Shown in pieces: positions 57,404 to 64,000 of a stretch of 64,000 nucleotides of DNA. Within the stretch, counting starts at the first letter, position 1, and each line of letters starts with the position of its first letter. Source of the stretch: Ovis canadensis. Lineage: Eukaryota; Chordata; Mammalia; Artiodactyla; Bovidae. The stretch lies in assembly GCF_042477335.2 (NCBI RefSeq), contig NC_091247.1:232017001-232081000 (forward strand), read 5' to 3'. A program made the translations under genes and the position numbers. The notes under the pieces were generated by a model. The model saw only the letters and a program-made list of their open reading frames with translations. It searched no databases and had not been told where the DNA came from.

Positions 57404-57460
57404 TTTGACACCCCCCCCCAACCCTACCACCATTTTTTTTTGTTTGTTTTTTTTTTTTGA
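57404..57460 (+). repeat. Poly-C and poly-T runs
   Basis: A nine-base C-run at about 57411-57419 followed by T-runs at 57433-57458 broken by G. Low complexity. Confidence 0.7.
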
Positions 57461-57529
57461 AGTTCTAATTTGCCCAAGGCTGAGGTCTCAGGCAAAATGG
57501 GCTGTGTATTTCAGGGACATGAAGAGGGT

Positions 57530-58946
57530 TAGTTCAGTTCAGTTCAGTTGCTCAGTCGTGTCTGACTCTCTGCGACCCCATGAATCCAGGAAGCCAGGCC
57601 TCCCTGTCCATCACCAACTCCCGGAGTTCACTCAGACTCACGTCCATCGAGTCAGTCATGCCATCCAGCCATCTCATCCTCGGTTGTCCCCTTCTTCTCC
57701 TGCCCCTAATCCCTCCCAGCATCAAAGTCTTTCCCAATGAGTCAACTCTTTGCATGAGGTGGCCAAAGTACTGGAGTTTCAGCTTCAGCATCATTCCTTC
57801 CAAAGAAATCCCAGGGCTGATCTCCTTCAGAATGGACTGGTTGGATCTCCTTGCAGTCCAAGGGACTCTCAAGAGTCTTCTCCAACACCACAGTTCAAAC
57901 ACATCCATTCTTCGGCGCTCAGCCTTCTTCACAGTCCAACTCTCACATCCATACATGACTACTGGAAAAACCATAGCCTTGACTAGACAGACGTTAGTCA
58001 GCAAAGTAATGTCTCTGCTTTTGAATATGCTATCTAGATTGCTCATAACTTTTCTTCCAAGGAGTCAGCGTCTTTTAATTTCATGGCTGCAATCACCATC
58101 CACAGTGATTTTGGAGCCCCCAAAAAATGAAGTCTGAAACTGTTTCCACTGTTTCTCCATCTATTTCCCATGAAGTGATGGGACCGGATGCCATGATCTT
58201 CATTTTCTGAATGTTGAGCTTTAAGCCAACTTTTCCCACTCTCCTCTTTTACTTTCATCAAGAGGCTTTTTAGTTCCTCTTCACTTTCTGCCATAAGGGT
58301 GGTGTCATCTGCATATGTGAGGTTATTGATGTTTCTCCCTGCAATCTTGATTCCAGCTTGTGTTTCTTCCAGTCCAGGGTTTCTCATGATGTACTCTGCA
58401 TATAAGTTAAATAAGCAGGGTGACAATATACAGCCTTGACATACTCCTTTCCCTATTTGGAACCAGTCTGTTGTTCCATGTCCAGTTCTAACTGTTGCTT
58501 CCTGACCTGCATACAGATTTCTCAAGAGGCAGGTTAGGTAGTCTGGTATTCCCATCTCTTTCAAAATTTTCCACAGTTTCTTGTGATCCACAGTCAAAGG
58601 CTTTGGCATAGTCAGTAAAGCAGAAATAGATGTTTTTCTGGAACTCTCTTGCTTTTTCCATGATCCAGCAGATGTTGGCAATTTGATCTCTGGTTCCTCT
58701 GCCTTTTCTAAAACCAGTTGAACATCAGGAAGTTCACGGTTCATGTATTGCTGAAGCCTGGCTTGGAGAATTTTGAGCATTACTTTACTAGCATGTGAGA
58801 TGAGTGCAATTGTGTGGTAGTTTGAGCATTCTTTTGCATTGTCTTTCTTTGGGATTGGAATGAAAACTGACCTTTTCCAGTCCTGTGGCCACTGCTGAGT
58901 TTTCCAAATTTGCTGGCATATTCAGTGCAGCACTTTCACAGCATCA
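57530..58946 (-). repeat. BovB LINE, 5'-truncated
   Basis: Minus-strand BovB of about 1.4 kb from the AGTTCAGTTCAGTTC tail to the region coding W-P-Q-D-W-K upstream of the fingers. It covers nearly the whole reverse-transcriptase domain and the C-terminus, and is among the best-preserved BovB segments here. The 5' half (endonuclease) is absent. Confidence 0.94.
57552..58780 (-). pseudogene. BovB reverse transcriptase in two overlapping frames
   Basis: Frame 58780-58043 (245 residues) carries Y-A-D-D-T-T-L-M-A-E, the catalytic box, preceded by G-K-G-V-C-Q-G-C-I-L-S-P-C, where the usual Arg after Val is Cys. Frame 58046-57552 (164 residues) overlaps it by 4 bases in another frame and carries the C-terminal [13 protein letters not shown] region. 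A frameshift near 58610-58620 removes the first catalytic Asp segment (D-Y-A-K-A-F-D) from the frame. Nonfunctional. Confidence 0.92.
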
Positions 58947-59734
58947 AGCTTTTTCCTAGGCAGTCTTTTTAACAAACTTGTTGTTTTTAATTGCATATGC
59001 AAAAAGAACTGGTTTTGCAGTTTCCAAGAAAAAAAAAAAATTTCAGTTTAACCAGTCTTCTCTGGAGTCTAAAGAATATCGTGGCCATCCTGTGTCAGAA
59101 AGTCACCTTTCCTTTCTGTAGTCATAGTTTTATATGTAAATTATAGGCCAAATGGTCCTCAAATTGACTCTGATATCAGGGGCAGATCAGCTGATAAAAA
59201 TCTTGGATTGTCCCTCTGATGGGAAGGGAGGTCTTTGTCCCATCAGAAGGACCTGAAGGGTTAAGGGAATTTGCAGGAGTGGGGGAAGCTTGGTCTTTCC
59301 CCATCCTGAGAAACAAGAGTAGTTACAAGGGAATTCTTTAGGATGTTCGAGGGTGGAGGAAGCTTGGTTCCCTCCCCACCTGAGAGATAATCGTAGTTAG
59401 AAGGTGATCTTCAGAATGTTAGGAGAGCTTTTTGATCATTCAGGCTTTTGAATACAGAGAAAGACCTGGACCAAAGGGAACCTCAGAACCCTTTCCTAGA
59501 GATCATGTGGGCATGAAAGGTCGAGTAGGGGTCATCTAGGAAACCTGATGGAGAGAGACAGAGGAGGACAGGAGATAGGGAGGCAACAGGAAGACACGTG
59601 GCATGAGTCCCTGAAATCCGGATTCTGACTGAGGGCCACGAAGGACTGAAAGTAAGGAGATATTGAGTTCTCTCACTGCTTTTGACAAAAGCTAGTGTGC
59701 CTTTCAGAGGCCATTTTGGGGGGGTGTCCCCCAC
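58947..59734. other. Interval without recognised genes
   Basis: An A-run at 59029-59041, otherwise unrecognised. Internal echo: 'gggggaagcttgg' at about 59281 and 'gtggaggaagcttgg' at about 59352 suggest an old tandem duplication. Confidence 0.4.
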
Positions 59735-60835
59735 GGTGTAGGAGTGCCGTGGCTGTGACGGCGCAGGAGTGCAGCTGGGAGGAGCTACTGTATGTCCAAG
59801 GTCAGGGGCGGCAACTGAGAGGAGCTACCTCACATCTGAGGTAAGGAGCAGTGGCTGTGCTTTGCTGGAGAAGCCGTGAAGAGATACCCCACGTGCAAGG
59901 TAAGAGAAACCCAAGTAAGACGGTGGCACTGAGAGAGGGCATCAGAGGGCAGACAGATGGGAACCACAATCACAGACAACTAGCCAGTCTGGTCACATGG
60001 ACCACAGCCCTGTCTAACTCAATGAAACTAAGCCATGACGTGTGGGGCCACCCAAGACAGGTGGATCATGGTGGAGAGGTCTGACAGAATGTGGTCCACT
60101 GGAGAAGGGAATGGAAAACCACTTCGGCATTCTTGCCTCGAGAACCCCATAAAACCGTATGAAAAGGCAAAAAGATAGGACACTGAAAGATGAACTCTGC
60201 AGGTCGGTAGGTGCCCAATATACTACTGGAGATCAGTGGAGACATAACTCCAGAAAGAAGGAAGGGATGGAGCTAAAGCAAATACAACACCCAGTTGTGG
60301 ATGGGAATGATCTTAGAAGCAAGGTTCAATGCTGTAAAGAGCAATATTGCATAGGAACCATGAATGTTAGGTTCCTATGAATCAAGGCAAGTTGGAATGG
60401 TCAAACAGGAGATGGGAAGAGTGAACATCAAGTTGGACCATAAAGAAAGCTGAGCACCGAAGAACTGATGCTTTTGAACTGTGGTGTTGGAGAAGACTCT
60501 TGAGAGTCCCTTGGACTGCAAGGAGATCCAACCAGTCCATTCTAAAGGAGATTAGTCCTGGGTGTTCATTGGAAGGACTGAGGCTGAAGTTGAAATTCCA
60601 CTCATTTGGTCCCTGATGTGAACAGCTGACTCATTCGAAAAGAGCCTGATGCTGGGAGAGACTGAGGGCAGGAGGAGAAGGGGATGAGAGGATAAGATGG
60701 TTGGATGGCATCACCAACTGGATGGACATGAGTTTGAGTGAGCTCCAGGAGTTGTTGATGGACAGGGAGGCCTGGCGTGCTGCAGTCCAGGGGATCACAG
60801 AGTCGGAGACGACTACACGACTGAACTGAACTGAG
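59735..60835 (+). repeat. BovB LINE with a deleted middle
   Basis: The 5' portion (59735-60432) holds the GC-rich BovB 5' UTR with its three imperfect 'gaggagctac...caaggt' segments (about 59778, 59818 and 59876). It continues into the start of ORF2 (M-K-R-Q-K-D-R-T-L-K-D-E-L at 60159). It then jumps directly to the region coding W-T-I-K-K-A-E at about 60433 and continues to the GACTGAACTGAACTGAG tail. Roughly 2 kb (endonuclease and reverse transcriptase) is missing, while both termini remain. Confidence 0.9.
60159..60380 (+). pseudogene. BovB ORF2 N-terminal fragment
   Basis: 73 codons matching the BovB ORF2 start, including C-C-K-E-Q-Y-C-I-G-T-M-N-V-R, which begins the endonuclease domain (the usual Trp after Thr is Met here). 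A frameshift ends it at the 'tcctatgaatcaagg' stretch. Confidence 0.88.
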
Positions 60836-61104
60836 TTTGTATTTGGGCCGGTCCTTTTGCAGGGTTAAAATTTCCAGTTTCTGAGAATGTAGCCAAGGGG
60901 TGAGCCTGAGAGAGGCTCCCGGGACGTACCAGAGCACACTCTCGGCCTATCTGCCATAGAATGGGGTACTCAGAGTCACCGGCTGACAGAAAGGAGTCCC
61001 CTTTGTCCCAGTGATCTCCCCTGTGACTAATGCATGAAAATGGCCGCCCGACCCAACAGCCGCGCCCGACAGTGAGAGGTGACCCCTGAGAACCGTGCAG
61101 CTAG
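60836..61104. other. Interval without recognised features
   Basis: Nothing recognised. Confidence 0.3.
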
Positions 61105-61650
61105 GGCACGTGTGACCCGGGCAGAGACAGACTCCATACTTTTCACAAGTGCACGGGAAACATTCTCCAAAATTGACCACATGTTAGGCCAGAAAATAAG
61201 TCCACTGTAAATAGACTCAAATCCTGCAAAGGCACTGTTTCCTGTCACAATGCAACGAAGTGGAAAGTTAGTAGTAGAAGGAAAGGTGGGAAGATCCGCA
61301 ACATGTGAAGATTAGACACACTCTTGAGTAACCAGCAGGCTAAACGCAAGAGCAATAAGAAAGGAGCTCAGAGAATACCTGGGGACAAACCGAAATATAA
61401 ACAGAACATACCAAAATGTGCGGGATTCTGCAAAAACATCACCAACAATGAAATGTAAAGCTGGTAATGCATGCGTTTAAAAGAAAGCTCAAATAAGCAA
61501 CCTATCTGTACACCTAGGCAGAAAAGGGAGATCAAACCAAACTCAAAGCTAGAAGGAGGAAGGAAAATAGTAAAGATTTGCTCTCAGATACATACACAGA
61601 AGAAGAAAACCAAAGAAATCAATTTTAAACAAAAGTTACTTCAACCAGGT
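61105..61650 (+). pseudogene. Ancient L1 ORF2 fragment
   Basis: Plus-strand decayed ORF2 across the endonuclease C-terminus and linker. F-S-K-I-D-H-M-L-G is readable at about 61152-61180, corresponding to the conserved endonuclease I-D-H-I/M-L-G block. Then come the 'ctcagagaatacctgggg', 'aacataccaaaatgtgcggg' and 'aataagcaacctatctgtac' landmarks. Several stops; an old copy unrelated to the young L1 at 49.6-52.5 kb. Confidence 0.8.
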
Positions 61651-61879
61651 TAACATAAGTAACAAATCTTTAGACAACAGTCTTGGTAAAACAAACCAGA
61701 AATTCATTCAGTTGGTAAAAACAGGAAAATAATATCGTAAAATAAAAACAGGAAAATGCATTTTATTCTTTGAAGGTTTTAAAAAATTCAATTTACTGAA
61801 AATTCCAAAGAGGTTATAATACAGGTACATGATATACTTTTCCTTAATTTGTGCCTCCTGTCATTTAGCCTGTGTGTCC

Positions 61880-62285
61880 AGGGCCATCTGCCCTCCACAG
61901 GTAATATTTTGTTTTTCTTTTTTTACGGATTCTTCTAGAGTTCCTTATAAGCAAACATGAAAATATATTTCTCCTCCATGCCCTAATTAAAAACACAAAT
62001 CGTGGTCTATTAAGCATGGTGTTTTGTTACATGTTGCTTTTATTTGACAATGCCGTGGGAACTGTCCTCCCTCAGGACATGCTTTCCTGCACAGCAGTGC
62101 ACTGAGTGGACGATGTACTATTATAATACACTTTGCCCATCCACATTGGGATGAACACTGATATGAACAATCTGTTTGTATTACAAAACATGCTGCAATA
62201 TAGAACTTTGGCCTGTGTTATTCTGCTGCTAGCAAATGTGTAGGATATATTTCTAAAGGATTTGTAACCTGGAGTATTTGTAAGA
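61880..62285 (-). repeat. Ancient L1-type fragment
   Basis: Antisense landmarks of an old L1 ORF2 end: 'cacattgggatgaacactg', 'attacaaaacatgctgcaat' and 'gtgtaggatatatttctaaa'. Opposite orientation to 61105-61650, so they are separate insertions or an inverted pair. Confidence 0.55.
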
Positions 62286-63181
62286 GAGAGAGCATTTGAT
62301 AAGATGCTACCAGAAAGATCTTTCTGAGCCAGCAACGAGCCTTTCTCTTTAAACTGCAAGCTCTCTATCACACCACTCCCCCACCTGTGTTTAAAACTGC
62401 TTCCCAACGTTTTCTAACCTTCAGAAACCCTCTATAGTCTTGCCTTTCATCAGCACTGCTCTTTATTCTCAGTACAGTTACAACCCTACTGGGTACATAC
62501 CTCTTGTCTCCACCCTTCTCTGGGTCCATCACTGCTCAACTCACTCCATTAGAGCTGCAGCCAACGTGGCCAGATAACCCCTTGAGCGTAGAGGAATGGG
62601 TCACGGATGGTCCGAACCAGGGAGCCTGGTGCCCAGGAGACAGGGTCCCTAAGGGGTGTAACTGGGGAGAATGAAAGGTATATTAGGTTTGATCCATGGT
62701 AATTTTTCAGGTGAAGATTCTACAGAGCCCAGACATGGGAGCAGGAGTCTTAGTTGGAGATAAATACTTGGGAATTTGTCCCCAAATAGCACAGCTAAAA
62801 TGGGAGGCAGGGACTCCAAAGGGAACAGCATGTGAGTGAGTCTGCTGTGAAGCTGCTGTGAGTGCCAGGGAGAGACACGCATGGGGACAGGACAGAGCAG
62901 AGAGGCAGGAAGGCAGCAGCAGGCATTCCAAAGGGAAGGAGAGAGCGTCATGGCAATGAGGACGTGTCATAGAAGCGTGTGCCACAGAAGGGTGGCAGTA
63001 AATGGAAAAGGGATCAGAAGTCCTTAATAAGTCCTGGCAAGTTGCTTCATGAGAGGCAAGGGCAGAATCAGACCATAGGATATAATGAAAAACAGATAAA
63101 ACCGGTAGGTAAAACCCATTCATGTTCATATCGAGATTTTGTTAAAATGTTCTTTTAAGGAACATAGAAATACAATCTCAG
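62286..63181. other. Interval without recognised genes
   Basis: The 140-codon minus frame at 62707-63129 has no recognised domain. A GAGAGAGAG run at 62283-62291. Confidence 0.4.
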
Positions 63182-63279
63182 ATGGGAGGACGTTGAAGTT
63201 TAGGTGATGGCTGACAGAATGACTCCCTGCATGGGAGGACGTTGAAGTTTAGGTGATGGCTGACAGAATGACTCCCTGC
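63182..63279 (+). repeat. Exact 49-bp tandem duplication
   Basis: Copy 1 at 63182-63230 and copy 2 at 63231-63279 are identical, beginning ATGGGAGGACGTTGAAG and ending GACTCCCTGC. The absence of any difference indicates a recent event or a polymorphic/assembly duplication. Confidence 0.97.
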
Positions 63280-63535
63280 CTCAAAAGAGATCGTGCCAGC
63301 AACAGTTCTGTGCAGAGTCGGGCAGAGAGCCCATGACACCGGTAGACAGAGGTGATAGGAGACACGTGTGGAAAAGGCTGCTGACTGGAGGTCTTCAGGG
63401 AAGAGGGGCTTCTCGCAGACCACACGTGCCAGTGTGCGGGTGACATCAAGGGGGAGCTATCCGGGCCTCGGGACTTACTTACCCTGAGAAACACCACTTA
63501 GGCTGAGCTGGGCGTCGGCACCATGCGGGGTGAAT
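63280..63535. other. Interval without recognised features
   Basis: Nothing recognised. Confidence 0.3.
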
Positions 63536-63708
63536 GGCTTCCCTGGCGGGGCGGGGCGTAAAGAGCCTGCCTGCGCTGCTGCAGACACAGGTGTGACCCC
63601 TGGGTCAGGAAGACCCCCCAAGAAGGGCATGCAACCCACTCCAGTATTCTTGCCTGGAGAATGCCATGCACGGAGGAGCCTGGCTGGCTACAGTCCACGG
63701 AAAAGCAT
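63536..63708 (+). repeat. Bov-tA SINE, diverged
   Basis: Head GGCTTCCCTGGCGGGGCGGG (A-box altered by a GGCGGGGCGG change), B-box 'gtgtgacccctgggtc', body with 'actccagtattcttgcctgg', truncated after 'ggctacagtccacgg'. Confidence 0.87.
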
Positions 63709-64000
63709 GGTAGGAATAATCCCAGCAACGTGAGGAAGTGCTGTGTGCTGGGTAGCTACCGTTTCACCAGGACAAAGCCTGCCAGCTTTGTTATCAACCC
63801 CTTTTGCCTCTGAACTTTACTTGTATTTTAGTGTCGTTCTCTTTTATAATTTAAAAGCCACATTCCTTAAACTTTCCAGGCAGTTTTCCTGGTGGCTTTC
63901 TCCCATGGAAGTAGGGCTTCTAGGCATGGGTTCTGTTTCCTTTCTACGTAAACTTCATAAAAGCCCAGTATTTTTTTGAGGCAAGTTTTTGCAAACTGCG
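63709..64000. other. Terminal interval without recognised genes
   Basis: No recognised feature to the end of the window. Confidence 0.3.

Noticed and set aside
57552-58780. BovB reverse transcriptase considered as an active enzyme gene
   Set aside because: The frame is broken between the catalytic segments, the endonuclease half is missing, and the R in the G-x-R-Q-G-C region is replaced.

Overview
The window is ordinary-looking mammalian nuclear DNA from a pecoran ruminant, most likely a bovid close to cattle. The diagnosis rests on the repeats. There are many copies of the RTE-class LINE BovB, its derivatives Bov-A2 and Bov-tA, a 5'-truncated ruminant L1, a CHR-type tRNA SINE, a mariner relic and ancient mammalian MIR, L1M and LTR fragments. 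I found no intact host protein-coding gene. Nearly all open reading frames are pieces of retrotransposon reverse transcriptases, SINE read-through, or low-complexity translation.

Layout. 0-6.9 kb: SINEs, one with a clear 10-bp target duplication, and a degenerate C2H2 zinc-finger pseudogene (about 2.67-3.72 kb). 7.0-10.7 kb: two BovB fragments in opposite orientation around a short dispersed repeat. 11.6-14.1 kb: a CpG-rich, possibly promoter-like block interrupted by a Bov-tA SINE, then a 10-bp GC-rich minisatellite and BovB scraps. 15.6-18.7 kb: a composite block made of about 300 bp of pure C/T tract, an inverted copy of 7036-9438, an inverted copy of 14111-14497 fused to it through a 4-base overlap, and a short G/A tract. 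18.7-30 kb: mostly unique or very old sequence with a BovB, one SINE, an LTR and a MIR. 30.2-38 kb: SINEs, BovB, a mariner relic with nested Bov-A2, several LTR-like pieces, and a BovB carrying a nested in-frame SINE. 39.3-40.4 kb: a second CpG-rich block. 41.6-46.6 kb: SINE, L1 tail, ancient LTR, half of a tRNA-Lys-like sequence, BovB copies and a 45-bp minisatellite. 49.5-52.6 kb: an L1 insertion bounded by a perfect 20-bp target duplication. 54-62.3 kb: old L1 pieces, a BovB with both RT halves broken, a BovB with intact-looking ends but a deleted middle, and more old L1. 63.2 kb: an exact 49-bp tandem duplication.

The elements relate as autonomous drivers and passengers. BovB supplies an endonuclease/reverse transcriptase; Bov-A2 and Bov-tA share terminal sequence with BovB and are thought to use its machinery. 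None of the copies here looks able to encode a full protein.

The observation most worth pursuing is the composite inverted duplication at 15.6-18.7 kb. It joins two nearby templates in inverted order at about 99.8% identity, between oppositely biased C/T and G/A tracts. It is either a very young template-switching rearrangement or an assembly chimera. I did not find evidence of a new coding system. Repeat family names come from recognition by eye, not from a database search, and repeat boundaries are approximate unless a target duplication or exact junction is given.
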